Shown: in pieces, positions 6,701 to 14,182 of the stretch | Numbering within the stretch: the stretch's first letter is position 1 | Layout of the letters: each line of letters opens with the position of its first letter | NCBI GenBank assembly: GCA_900319975.1 | Contig: ONQP01000013.1 | Coordinates: 1 to 45,176, forward strand | Direction: 5' to 3' | Origin: an uncultured Bacteroidales bacterium | Lineage (GTDB): Bacteria; Bacteroidota; Bacteroidia; Bacteroidales; UBA932 | Length of the DNA: 45,176 nucleotides | The notes under the pieces: model-generated | Databases searched by the model: none | What the model was told of the DNA's origin: nothing | The model's input: only the letters and a program-made list of their open reading frames with translations | Made by a program: the position numbers and the translations under genes

Positions 6701-8977
6701 CTGGAGGCGCCGATCGGTGCCACTTTGACGATTTCCTGTATCGGCTACGAGACCGTCCGACTGCCCGCCGCTCCCGGGGTGGAGGTTATCCTGGAGGAAG
6801 ATCTTGAAATGCTGGAGGAGACGGTGGTCATCGGTTATGGCGTCAGTCGTCGTGGCGCTCCGGAATCTCGGGAGCCGGACGTAGTCGTCCGGGCGGACAC
6901 CTATGTGGATGATATGCCGGAGCTTTCCGACGATGACTTCCGCGCCGTCTTCTCCGAGGCCCTGGCCTTCGATCCGTTCGTCTATCCCGACCAGGACGGC
7001 AAGCTGGATGTGACCTTCCGGACTTCCGACAAGCTGTCCACCTATCACGTCAATGTCTTCGCTCATGACCCGTCCATGCGGAACGCCACCCTGCAGCAGG
7101 ACTTCGTGGTGACGGTGCCGGTGCGGATCTCCGTGGCGGAGCCGCGCTATCTGTACGAAGAAGACCGGTATCTGCTTACCGCTTCGGTGTCGAACATTTC
7201 CCGGGACACCCTGTCCGGCCGCCTGTATCTGCGGGTGGAGATGGAAGACGCCGTGGAGGACCGGCAGCCGGCGTACGCCCAGGCGGCGGACCTGACGGTC
7301 CCGGCCGGCGGCACGTCCACGGCCCAGTTCACGCTCACGGCGCCGCCTTCCTTCCAGCCTTCCTTCGTAGGCTGGTGGGACGAGCCGAAGCTGAACCTGC
7401 AGCTGGTGTTCGAGGGTGACGGCTTCAGTGACGCCGTGCGCCTTTCCGTGCCGGTCGAGCGGGCGGAGCAGCTGATCACGGAATGCCATTCGGCCCTGGC
7501 CGGGCCGGAAGCCGTGGATTCGCTCCGCCGGATGTTCGTCAACGCGCCCGGCGACAAGGCGGAAGTGACGTTCCGGACGCTCCGCGAACTGGCGGAGGAG
7601 GGCCTCGCGCAGTGGACGGCGCCGGAGGATCCGGACGCCCTCTCGCTCTCGGCCAGTTTCTATGCCCGGGCGCTGCTGGGCCGGGATACGACCGGCACGC
7701 TGGCCCCGCTCCTGGCCCTGCGCTGCGAGGACGGCGGCTTCGCCTGGACGAAGGGGATGGAGTCCTCGGCGGTCGTGACGGCCACCATCCTGGAGCGCAT
7801 GGCCGTGCTCCGGGACAAGGGCATCGCCGTCCCGGACCTGACGCAGACCGTCCATTACCTGGACTATAGCCAGTTCGGCAACTGGTGGCCGCGCTGGTGC
7901 GGCGGTCTTTCGGACGAGCAGTATATGGACATCCGGGCCATGTGGGCGTCCGTGCCCTTCGACCTGAAGGGGGTGGAGGAGAAGGCGGTCCGCCGCTACC
8001 GGCTCCGGGATTTCCGCAGCTTTGCGCGGAGGTACCTGACCCCCGGCCGCTATGACTACGCCAACGGCTGGATCCTGGACAAGGCTCGCCGCGTGCGGAC
8101 GCTCCGCAACCTGACCGCCTCCGAGGCGGGCCTGGCCCTCGGCCGGGCCTGGGGCGAAGTGACCTTCGCGTCCGACCGGTTCGCGAAGTCCATCCAGCGC
8201 GACCTCGTCAGCCTGGAGCAATACGCCGTGCGGCATCCGTCCGGCGCACTTTACTACCCGAACGCCGTGCTTCCTTTCCGGGGTCTGCTCTCTTCGGAAG
8301 TCTATGCCCACGCCCTGCTCGCCGGCGAGCTTGGGGGCCGGGTCTCCGACGGGGTGCGGCTCTGGCTGGCCCTCCAGAACGAGACGCAGTCCTGGACCGG
8401 CAATCCGGCCTACGTGGACGCGCTGCAGCTGATCCTGTCCTCGTCGGACGACCTGCTGGACCGCCAGATCGTGACGCTGACCGCTTCCGAGACGCTTCCG
8501 TTCGCGGACGTCCAGGCCTCCGGCAATGACATGCGCATCGACCGGAAGTTCTATCTGGAGCAGGACGGCGCGCGTTATGAGCTGCAGCCCGGCGACACGC
8601 TCCAGGTGGGCGACAAGGTCATCGCCGCCTATGAGCTCTGGAGCGCGGAGAACCGCTCTTTCGTCCGGCTGGACGCCTTCCGCGAAGCCTGCTTCCTGCC
8701 GGTCGACCAGCTTTCCGGGACGGTGACGGGCGGGACCGGCCCGATCCGGTCCTATGAGCAGTGGCCGCGGATCCCGAAGTGCTACCGCGAAGTCCGCGCC
8801 GACCGCACGTGCTGGTGGTTCGATGTCTGTCCGGAAGAGACCACGAAGTGGGAAGAATCCTTCTTCGTGACCCAGGCCGGTACTTTCACGGCCCCCGTGG
8901 TCACGGTCGAATCCCTCTATGCACCCCAGTACCGCGCCAACGCGGGCTATGGGGCTCCTTTCACCGCCTGCCCTTGA
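3701..8977 (+). CDS. Alpha-2-macroglobulin-like secreted protein with embedded SusC-type regulatory domain
   Basis: A 1758-residue protein with a signal peptide (MKRLVIFFAFLLLPLVAVPAQE). From about residue 455 it has the MG2 motif (HGRVFKDRGAYRPGDTLKA) followed by macroglobulin beta domains. Residues about 963-1047 form a carboxypeptidase-regulatory-like domain (GVVFDATGEPLIGAAVLVEG...NVDGFFSL...ISCIGYE) ending in EMLEETVVIGYGV, the same string that follows this domain in the SusC of this window. After that come the usual C-terminal A2M parts: SLSASFYARALL, an alpha-helical segment, a receptor-binding-like end, and ESLYAPQYRAN. No CxEQ thioester is seen. Likely periplasmic or envelope-attached. 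It leads an operon with an ECF sigma factor 19 bases downstream. Confidence 0.85.
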   Translation: MKRLVIFFAFLLLPLVAVPAQEIKKEWGRYYALARKDRPREQIEKLHQIRAIALERRLPGDLLQACREEDRVGVRLNWKSADSLHLALTRVIESYGEPLLTWRWKDEDWKYAKTHQDELGRARHPEMQPRQIPYLQTRDLDDIADDFEWILWDRLTKNLSLGPDSEEFRLLDGRIGARYPGRPYLSYLMACRAEDPIPALQAVADKYADTPFRFIPEREILQKRWKRLREDEAADEASARQLYEDVNAYRKALRSQKAGFSRGLSLSVDDILDALTDSRLYVRFQEDSIILTGRNFGRGLVSFESDEHSRTVTLRNRDGRFYVLDTVKARIPDLPDGSYRVTTQHGGRASYQKYSLSMAVRQQGEDFAIYVADCLTGEPATSAVIRLRYGNSHKKVLEREIRLDGPGFTPLPADFREKINPDGYVWLDARVGSHRSKYVSVREPRSWEYGPPATLHGRVFKDRGAYRPGDTLKAKAILFEGDLRDRVKALAKGERVRVKILNAQREKLAEMNLKTNAFGSVAWEWAIPGEERNGLWNIEVVYKDEMLVRSAFRVDDFVLPTFEVTFDPQEKPYFPDSEIEICGKAVSYSGHPVDRMTLEGRITSYSREVWKGALSIDGNGAFRIPFTPTDSGSYKLTVRATDASGETHDFEHKFRVSPGLSLAVKLKNAAPGALSVGPSLMLDNSILTEPVARLAWTVNNGGESVRMPVRYYLKDADGNELRTGVSEKTLELDLSDCPDGLYYILGVVLYEIQNVDMTVQKTAETVMPILKMTSGLNAPVRSVFLPGETDIEAGRRIQARLGAGAGPLWAVATLTAPDGSVLESRPVHLYGDQSLLELPFVYKDSYPDAVRLEIFYFRDAEKVSHEATYRRVRHSMDLPLSFSRFEDRTRPGAPFTLSLQSVPGVEAVVSVYDKSLDAMAPNVWKRVELRAPVFRRPVFWSVTGRLTSRSFVVPRIFPTGAQGSVYGVVFDATGEPLIGAAVLVEGTRTGAVTNVDGFFSLEAPIGATLTISCIGYETVRLPAAPGVEVILEEDLEMLEETVVIGYGVSRRGAPESREPDVVVRADTYVDDMPELSDDDFRAVFSEALAFDPFVYPDQDGKLDVTFRTSDKLSTYHVNVFAHDPSMRNATLQQDFVVTVPVRISVAEPRYLYEEDRYLLTASVSNISRDTLSGRLYLRVEMEDAVEDRQPAYAQAADLTVPAGGTSTAQFTLTAPPSFQPSFVGWWDEPKLNLQLVFEGDGFSDAVRLSVPVERAEQLITECHSALAGPEAVDSLRRMFVNAPGDKAEVTFRTLRELAEEGLAQWTAPEDPDALSLSASFYARALLGRDTTGTLAPLLALRCEDGGFAWTKGMESSAVVTATILERMAVLRDKGIAVPDLTQTVHYLDYSQFGNWWPRWCGGLSDEQYMDIRAMWASVPFDLKGVEEKAVRRYRLRDFRSFARRYLTPGRYDYANGWILDKARRVRTLRNLTASEAGLALGRAWGEVTFASDRFAKSIQRDLVSLEQYAVRHPSGALYYPNAVLPFRGLLSSEVYAHALLAGELGGRVSDGVRLWLALQNETQSWTGNPAYVDALQLILSSSDDLLDRQIVTLTASETLPFADVQASGNDMRIDRKFYLEQDGARYELQPGDTLQVGDKVIAAYELWSAENRSFVRLDAFREACFLPVDQLSGTVTGGTGPIRSYEQWPRIPKCYREVRADRTCWWFDVCPEETTKWEESFFVTQAGTFTAPVVTVESLYAPQYRANAGYGAPFTACP

Positions 8978-8996
8978 CGGCGGGCTGAACTACAGT

Positions 8997-9476
8997 ATGG
9001 CAGACATCCTGACTGAGACATACCAACGGATCCGACAGCGCCTGATGGCCCGGGCCGGGAAGATGCTCACGGACGCGGACGCGGCCGAGGATGCGCTGCA
9101 GGATGCTTTCATGCGGCTCTGGAGCCGTTATCCCGTGCGCAGCGAACGGGAGGCGGAGGCGCTGCTGGTGCGGACGGTCCGGAACGTCTCCATCGACCAG
9201 CTGCGCAGGCGCAAGACCGTCCCGCTTGCCGGCGACCTGCCGGAAGAGGATGTGGGCGAGAGCCGCGAGAAGCTTTTCCGGCAGGTCGAGGAGATGGTAG
9301 ATACGGAACTGACCAACCTCCAGCGGCTGATCATCCGGAGACACGAGTACGAAGGTGTCACGCTGGAAAAGATTGCCAAAGAACTGGGCATGCAGCCCCC
9401 GGCCGTCAGGATGCAGTTGTCCCGGGCCTGGAAAACCATCAGAGAAATATACAGGAAACGATATGACGAAGAATAA
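8997..9476 (+). CDS. ECF-type RNA polymerase sigma factor
   Basis: A 159-residue sigma-70 family extracytoplasmic-function factor. Region 2 is at the N-terminus (AEDALQDAFMRLW, about residue 32) with the DNA-melting part LLVRTVRNVSIDQLRRRK. Region 4 is at the end (LTNLQRLIIRRHEYEGVTLEKIAKELGM...VRMQLSRAWKTIREIY), a helix-turn-helix that binds the -35 box. The start at 8997 gives the normal family length; the longer frame from 8919 would overlap the upstream gene. The next gene overlaps its last codons by 14 bases. That gene is probably its anti-sigma or a membrane partner, by context only. Confidence 0.9.
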   Translation: MADILTETYQRIRQRLMARAGKMLTDADAAEDALQDAFMRLWSRYPVRSEREAEALLVRTVRNVSIDQLRRRKTVPLAGDLPEEDVGESREKLFRQVEEMVDTELTNLQRLIIRRHEYEGVTLEKIAKELGMQPPAVRMQLSRAWKTIREIYRKRYDEE

Positions 9477-9900
9477 AAGCTACTATATGGATCTGGCCGA
9501 CCGCCGGTTCGAAGGTCTTCTCACCGAGGACGAAGAGCTGGAACTGAAGTCGTTCCTGGCCTCCACGGAGGACCCGGATTTCGACGAAGTGAAGGCGGTG
9601 GCCGGCTATTTTGCAATGGGGAAGGCCCTGTCGAAGGGCCGCCCGGCCGCAACCGCCCGCCCGCTTGCGCGGGGGGCCGGTTTCCGCTGGGCCGCGGCCC
9701 TCGCTGCCGCGTGCCTTGTCCTCGCGTTGTCCATCGGCCTGTACCATCGACAGAACGACTGCTACATCCTGGCTTACGGTGAGAAGTCGACCGACGTGCA
9801 GCAGGCATTCGACGACATGTCCGCCACCCTGGAAGGCATTTTCGGGGAGAGCGAGGATGTCGGCGAAGAATTGTTTGACCTTTTCAATCCTGCCTTATGA
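9463..9900 (+). CDS. Single-pass membrane protein, probable partner of the ECF sigma factor
   Basis: A 145-residue protein starting at ATG 9463 (MTKNKSYYMDLADRRFEGLLTE), overlapping the sigma gene by 14 bases. The N-terminal ~65 residues are acidic and helical (FEGLLTEDEELELKSFL resembles the start of anti-sigma domains). One membrane segment lies near residue 75-92 (AAALAAACLVLALSIGLYH). The periplasmic tail is short and acidic. Its position directly after an ECF sigma gene suggests an anti-sigma or membrane-anchoring role, but there is no clear FecR or zinc-binding motif, so this is inference. Its stop overlaps the next start (ATGA). Confidence 0.7.
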   Translation: MTKNKSYYMDLADRRFEGLLTEDEELELKSFLASTEDPDFDEVKAVAGYFAMGKALSKGRPAATARPLARGAGFRWAAALAAACLVLALSIGLYHRQNDCYILAYGEKSTDVQQAFDDMSATLEGIFGESEDVGEELFDLFNPAL

Positions 9901-10343
9901 AACGGATCTTGATTCTCATCGTCTTGCTGCTGCTGTCGGTGTGGACCGCGTCCGCGCAGGGAGACCTGCAGGTGGGCGCCGTCTTCGACGGGAAGGTGGT
10001 GCCGGCGACGGCCATGAAGGAGACCTTCATCCGAAGTTCCCGGCTGGAGACTTACCACCTGGAGCAGTATCGCAGCGTCTCTTTCACCGGAGACGACCAG
10101 GTCCTCGCGGAGGTGTCCCGCCGCGTCCTTGCCGACGCGGAGCGGGCCACCGACCAGGAGATCCACATGAAAGAAGGTCGCCTGGCCTATGCCATCCTCA
10201 CCTTTGAGGACGGTGGCCGCGGCAACCGCTTTGTCTGCTTCCAGTGCGTGTCCAAGGCCGGGAGCCATGCCGTCACGCTGGTCTACATGACCGGCCCGGC
10301 CACGCTGGACGACCTCAAGAAGCTTTTCCGGAGCGGGCAGTGA
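9897..10343 (+). CDS. Small secreted protein of unknown function (sigma-factor operon)
   Basis: A 148-residue protein with a clear signal peptide (MKRILILIVLLLLSVWTASAQ) and no lipobox, so periplasmic or exported. Its ATG overlaps the previous stop by four bases (ATGA), indicating translational coupling. The mature part is about 128 residues of mixed alpha/beta (VGAVFDGKVVPATAMKET, RLETYHLEQYRSVSF, LAYAILTFEDG, FVCFQCV). It resembles proteins found in Bacteroidales sigma-factor operons (possibly DUF6108), recalled rather than verified. No catalytic motif can be named. It ends four bases before the convergent lipoprotein gene. Confidence 0.7.
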   Translation: MKRILILIVLLLLSVWTASAQGDLQVGAVFDGKVVPATAMKETFIRSSRLETYHLEQYRSVSFTGDDQVLAEVSRRVLADAERATDQEIHMKEGRLAYAILTFEDGGRGNRFVCFQCVSKAGSHAVTLVYMTGPATLDDLKKLFRSGQ

Positions 10344-10347
10344 CGGC

Positions 10348-10854
10348 TTACTCCGGGAGGAGCGAGCAACGGAGGTATCCGCTGGTCACATAGTCTCCGA
10401 AGGAGCAGCTGAAGGTGACTCCCTGGAAGAGGAGGACGACCTGGTCGTCTGTCTTTTCCGCGAGGACGATCTTCCCGCCATGGGAATAGGTCGTCGCATT
10501 GCTGTCGCTCGAATAGAAGAATGTAAACATGAAGCGGCTGATCCGCAGTTCATCGCCGACTTTCATGTTCTTGATGTCGTCGAAGTAGATGCTGAGCAAG
10601 AATGAATCGTAGACATGTCCGCCGCTGCTGCCTGCGCTGAACCAGGACTTGCCCTCGATATCGCTCGTCTTGTGGACGGTGGCCTCGCGGAAGGTGGTGG
10701 CCGAGTCTTCGTACTGGTCGCTCTTCGTCGTGAACGTAGTCTGGGCCTGATTGTTCCAGTCGATGGTCACTCTGTTCTCGGGGGTGTCTTTCTCGCAGGA
10801 TACGGCCGTCATGGCAATGCAGAGGATGGCGGCCAGGGTAAGCATTCGTTTCAT
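10348..10854 (-). CDS. Lipoprotein of unknown function
   Basis: A 168-residue lipoprotein. The signal is MKRMLTLAAILCIAMTAVSCEK with lipobox AVSC (Cys about residue 20). The mature protein is beta-rich (VTIDWNNQAQTTFTT, YDSFLLSIYFDDI, RISRFMFTFFYS, KIVLAEKTDDQVVLLFQGVTFSCSFG), with no recognised domain. It follows the BASS transporter on the same strand with a gap of 58 bases and may be co-transcribed. No strong promoter is seen in the gap. Function unknown. Confidence 0.7.
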   Translation of the reverse strand: MKRMLTLAAILCIAMTAVSCEKDTPENRVTIDWNNQAQTTFTTKSDQYEDSATTFREATVHKTSDIEGKSWFSAGSSGGHVYDSFLLSIYFDDIKNMKVGDELRISRFMFTFFYSSDSNATTYSHGGKIVLAEKTDDQVVLLFQGVTFSCSFGDYVTSGYLRCSLLPE

Positions 10855-10912
10855 AAGGAATAAGTTTTTGACATTTCTATCCTTATAACGTCCCTGACCG
10901 GGAAATACTGCG

Positions 10913-11905
10913 TCAGGCGGACGGGCTCTGCCCGTTCCGGCGGGCGAAGATGTTGGCCAGGATCGTGCCGCTGATGCTGTGCCAGGCGCAGGAGATGGCG
11001 CAGGGCACGACGGCCATCGGGTTGGTGGCCACGAAGAAGGTCATCGCCAGGTTGGTGCCCAGGCCGGCGTTCTGCATTCCGACCTCGATCGAGAGGGTGC
11101 GTTTCTTGGCGGTGCTGAACTTGAAGAGCCGCCCCACGGTGTAGCCCAGCACGTATCCGATGCTGTTGTGGCAGAAAACCATGCAGAAAGTGAGCAGGAA
11201 CAGCACGACGCCGTTCTCGACCAGCGGGTCGTGCACGGTGGAGACGACCCCGCCGACGATGCAGGCGAGGCAGACGACAGACAGGCCCGGCATGCAGCCC
11301 TGCACCTTGCGGAAGACGTCTTTGTGCCCAAGCCACAGGTTCAGGAGGAATCCGACGGCGATCGGGATGATGGTCACGATGAGGATCTGGCGGAACATCC
11401 CGAGGGCGTCCACGTCCACCCGTTCGCCGGCCAGCAGGAGCACCAGCAGCGGCGTCAGCACGGGCGCGAGCAGCGTCGAGGCGCAGGTCATTCCCACGGA
11501 ATAGGCGACGTCCGCCTTGCAGAGGAACGACATGATGTTGCTGGACACGCCACCCGGGCAGCATCCCACGAGGATGAGGCCGATGGCCATCGCGGTGCTG
11601 TAGGGCGCGAACGCGGGGACCTGGCTGAACAGCCAGGAAAGGGTGAACGCCACCAGCGGCATGATGGTGAACTGCGCCGCCGCGCCGATGAGGATGTCGA
11701 GCGGGCGTTGCGCCAGGAGCTTGAAATCCTGGGGCGTGAGGGTGAGCCCCATCGTGAGCATGATGATGCCCAGGATGATGGTCTGGGCGTCGCCCTTGAC
11801 CCACGCGAAGATCTGGGGATAGAAAAACGTGACCGCAGCGGTCAGGATGATGAAGATGCTGGCCTTGCCGCTTAAGAAATCGCTGACCTTTTTGAAAATG
11901 TTCAT
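10913..11905 (-). CDS. Bile acid:sodium symporter (BASS) family transporter
   Basis: A 330-residue inner-membrane protein with about ten predicted hydrophobic segments. It carries BASS-family landmarks: MLTMGLTLTPQDFK, LVGCCPGGVSSNIMSFLCKADVAYSV (discontinuous helix and sodium site), and the C-terminal repeat RTLSIEVGMQNAGLGTNLA (second inverted-repeat motif). Family members import bile acids, pantoate or 2-keto acids with sodium; the substrate here is unknown. The start at 11905 is the first Met, in MNIFKKVSDFL. A lipoprotein gene follows on the same strand. Confidence 0.92.
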   Translation of the reverse strand: MNIFKKVSDFLSGKASIFIILTAAVTFFYPQIFAWVKGDAQTIILGIIMLTMGLTLTPQDFKLLAQRPLDILIGAAAQFTIMPLVAFTLSWLFSQVPAFAPYSTAMAIGLILVGCCPGGVSSNIMSFLCKADVAYSVGMTCASTLLAPVLTPLLVLLLAGERVDVDALGMFRQILIVTIIPIAVGFLLNLWLGHKDVFRKVQGCMPGLSVVCLACIVGGVVSTVHDPLVENGVVLFLLTFCMVFCHNSIGYVLGYTVGRLFKFSTAKKRTLSIEVGMQNAGLGTNLAMTFFVATNPMAVVPCAISCAWHSISGTILANIFARRNGQSPSA

Positions 11906-11939
11906 GATCCTCTCGAACCGATAACTTTTTTTGCGGACG

Positions 11940-11970
11940 CTAATATACCCATTTCCCCGCAGCTTGGCAA
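11940..11970 (-). promoter_or_regulatory. Promoter of the BASS transporter gene
   Basis: Minus-strand TTG (11968-11970), a 20-bp gap, then TATATTAG (11940-11947) plus CG. It is a variant -7 box identical to the one before the YbjQ-family gene. Predicted leader is about 30 nt. Confidence 0.5.
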
Positions 11971-12115
11971 TTCTTCGTTAAAAACAAGGGTTACGTTGTC
12001 GCGCGACTTCCTGAGCCACGACAGATTTGCTTTAATGTCCGAAAAATGTTATCATTGTAAAATGCAGAGTGAATCTGATAATAGGACATGACAAACTTTT
12101 AAAAAACTTAGAGGA

Positions 12116-13384
12116 ATGAGAAAAACGATCCAACTGTTGTTTGCATTGGCCCTTCTGGCTTCCTGCGCTGGCCGGAACGAAGGCAATTTCCATCTGACCG
12201 GAACGATTGAAGGGGCGGAGGGGAAAACCGTTGTGGTCGCTCTTGCAGACAAGGATATCTTCCATTGCGACGAGAAGTTCCTTGAAAGGATCCGGATACG
12301 GAATAATAAGATTGAGGCATTCCTTTCCTTGGATCCCAATTCGGTGTATCGAATCAATGTCCCTACCCATAAAGGAGGCGGAGCGTATGCCTTCCTTCCT
12401 TTCTTCGTGGACGATCCGGAACTGTATGTGACTTATTCGAAGGGTTCCAGGATCCTTTCCAGTTCAAAGTCTCCACTGAATGCTTCCTATAGTTCCTATG
12501 AGGAAACCAAGAGGGAAGCGCTTCGGGACGCAAATGCAGAGTACCATAGGCTTTGGGACAGTCTGGAGCGGGCGAATACTTATTATACGAAAGAGTATGA
12601 CGAGCTCCTGGAGCGGTACTATGCGTCTTCCGGAGCAGAACGGGATACTTTTACCGTGCTTCTGCGTAAACTTGAAATGAGCGGGGAGAAGCTGACGCCT
12701 GAGGGCCGGGCCCAGGATTCGTTGACGAACGAGATCCGAAAGCGAGAGCTGGAGTATGACAAGGTCCATCTTTGTGAGGAAGAACCCACGCTGGCGACGT
12801 TCTACCTGGTTGCGTGCTCCATGGGAGAAGCGCTCGCCCTCAATCACGATGTCAACTTCTGGCTGTCTCTCTATGACGAGGTGTATAAGGATCTCTTTCC
12901 CGGGAGCAACGTGCACGTCCTGGCCAGGGAGGCCATCGAGGGAGCCAAGGTTTACGAAGGTGCTCCTTACCAGGATTTCTCCTTGCCCGACTCGGAAGGG
13001 AATCGGGTTTCGTTGTCGTCTTTGATTGACGGGAAAGTGGCGGTGCTGGATCTTTGGGCCTCCTGGTGCAGTCCCTGCCGGTCGAACAGCCGTCTGCTCA
13101 TCCCCGTCTATGAAAAGTACAAAGACGCCGGCTTCACGGTGGTAGGGGCGGCACGGGAATTCAAGGATTCCGAATGGAGGAAGGCCTTGGCGCAGGACGG
13201 CTATCCCTGGGAGAACCTGATCGCCCTGGGAGAGGATCAGGCGGTCTGGACGTTGTATGGTATCCCTGCAAGCGCAGGCGATCGTTTCCTCATCGGTCCG
13301 GATGGGACCATCCTCAAGATCAACCCCGCCCCTGAAGAAGTGGAGGCTGCGATTCTGGAATGCCGCCAGGGCATCAAGCAGTAG
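12116..13384 (+). CDS. TlpA/ResA-like lipoprotein thioredoxin with N-terminal DUF4369-like region
   Basis: A 422-residue lipoprotein (MRKTIQLLFALALLASCAG, lipobox LASC). Residues 25-110 resemble the DUF4369 beta domain common in Bacteroidetes thioredoxins (FHLTGTIEGAEGKTVVVAL). A long charged helical linker follows. The thioredoxin fold starts near residue 283 (APYQDFSLPDSEGNRVSLSSLIDGK), with the active site WASWCSPCRSN near residue 317 and the cis-Pro region YGIPASAGDRFLIGPDG. It probably reduces disulfides of periplasmic proteins. The gene is visibly less GC-rich than its neighbours, hinting at a different history. A strong hairpin follows the stop. Confidence 0.88.
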   Translation: MRKTIQLLFALALLASCAGRNEGNFHLTGTIEGAEGKTVVVALADKDIFHCDEKFLERIRIRNNKIEAFLSLDPNSVYRINVPTHKGGGAYAFLPFFVDDPELYVTYSKGSRILSSSKSPLNASYSSYEETKREALRDANAEYHRLWDSLERANTYYTKEYDELLERYYASSGAERDTFTVLLRKLEMSGEKLTPEGRAQDSLTNEIRKRELEYDKVHLCEEEPTLATFYLVACSMGEALALNHDVNFWLSLYDEVYKDLFPGSNVHVLAREAIEGAKVYEGAPYQDFSLPDSEGNRVSLSSLIDGKVAVLDLWASWCSPCRSNSRLLIPVYEKYKDAGFTVVGAAREFKDSEWRKALAQDGYPWENLIALGEDQAVWTLYGIPASAGDRFLIGPDGTILKINPAPEEVEAAILECRQGIKQ

Positions 13385-13402
13385 GAGGTTCGATAGAAGC
13401 GA

Positions 13403-13460
13403 ATGCTCCGCAAAACGAAAAAAGTCAGGCGACAGCCTGACTTCTCGTTTTGTGGAGCAT
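13403..13460 (+). terminator. Large stem-loop after the thioredoxin lipoprotein gene
   Basis: Outer arms ATGCTCCGCAAAACGA (13403-13418) and TCGTTTTGTGGAGCAT (13445-13460) pair with one G-U. The inner stem is AGTCAGGC/GCCTGACT (13423-13430/13435-13442). There is no long T-tract, so termination efficiency is uncertain. The promoter of the next gene begins 17 bases later. Confidence 0.65.
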
Positions 13461-13477
13461 AGGAGAAAAAATGGGTG

Positions 13478-13485
13478 TATCTTTG
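13478..13485 (+). promoter_or_regulatory. -7 element of the HAD phosphatase gene; leaderless arrangement
   Basis: TATCTTTG followed by TGTC and then the ATG at 13490. With the usual start point about four bases past the box, transcription would begin on the A of the ATG. Confidence 0.65.
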
Positions 13486-13489
13486 TGTC

Positions 13490-14161
13490 ATGACTTACAA
13501 ACTGGTGATTTTTGACCTTGACGGCACGCTCGTGGATACGATTGCGGATCTGGGCGCGGCCGTCAACGTGGCGTTGAAAAAGAAGGGACTGCCTCTGCAT
13601 ACGCTTGAAGAATACAGGGTTATGGTCGGCAACGGCGTCCGCAAGCTCGTGCAGCGGGCGATGCCGGCGGCGGTGCAGGACGACGAAGCGCTCCTGGACG
13701 AGTTGCTCGCCGATTTCATGTCCTATTATATAGATCATATAGACGACAGGTCCGCGCCCTATCCGGGCGTGCCGGAACTGCTGGCCGAGCTGGACGCCGC
13801 CGGCGTGAAGCTGGCCGTGGCTTCCAACAAGTTCCAGTCGGGTGCCGAGAAGCTGGTCGGGCGCCTCTTCCCGCAGGTGCCGTTCGTCGCGGTGTGCGGC
13901 GGCGGCCAGGGCCGGCCGCTCAAGCCGGATCCGGCGGTGATCCGCCAGATCTGCGAAGCGGCGGGCGAGCCGCTGGGCCGGACGGCGCTGGTGGGCGATT
14001 CCGGCACGGACATGGCCACGGCCGCTGCCGCCGGCATTCCCGCGGTCGCGGTGACCTGGGGCTTCCGCCCCGAAGCCGCGCGCGCGGCCGCCGACCGCGT
14101 CGCGGACACGGCGGCGGAGCTGCGCGACATCCTCATTTCGCGCGATTGCGCGGACGCGTAA
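13490..14161 (+). CDS. gph: HAD-family phosphatase, phosphoglycolate phosphatase-like
   Basis: A 223-residue cytoplasmic HAD hydrolase. Motif I is FDLDGTLVDT (nucleophile Asp, residue 9). A helical cap follows (LGAAVNVALKKKGL...VRKLVQRAMP). Motif II is LAVASNKFQ; motif III is RPLKPDPAVI (Lys); motif IV is LVGDSGTDMATAAAAGIPAVAVTWGFR. This is the Gph/PgpP pattern, removing phosphate from 2-phosphoglycolate or related small phosphates. The start at 13490 is chosen because motif I normally lies within the first dozen residues and a -7 box ends five bases upstream; the longer frame from 13475 would begin inside the promoter. An FMN-binding lipoprotein gene follows 21 bases later with its own promoter. 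Confidence 0.85.
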   Translation: MTYKLVIFDLDGTLVDTIADLGAAVNVALKKKGLPLHTLEEYRVMVGNGVRKLVQRAMPAAVQDDEALLDELLADFMSYYIDHIDDRSAPYPGVPELLAELDAAGVKLAVASNKFQSGAEKLVGRLFPQVPFVAVCGGGQGRPLKPDPAVIRQICEAAGEPLGRTALVGDSGTDMATAAAAGIPAVAVTWGFRPEAARAAADRVADTAAELRDILISRDCADA

Positions 14162-14176
14162 GAATCCTTATCTTTG
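14146..14176 (+). promoter_or_regulatory. Promoter of the FMN-binding lipoprotein gene; near-leaderless
   Basis: TTG (14146-14148), a 20-bp gap, TATCTTTG (14169-14176), then six bases to the ATG at 14183. The expected leader is 0-2 nt. The promoter overlaps the end of the phosphatase gene. Confidence 0.65.
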
Positions 14177-14182
14177 TCCCCC

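Noticed and set aside
10851..11804. A 317-codon minus-strand frame overlapping the BASS gene in another frame
   Set aside because: Rich in Arg, His, Pro and Gly, with no membrane segments; the BASS frame has clear family motifs.
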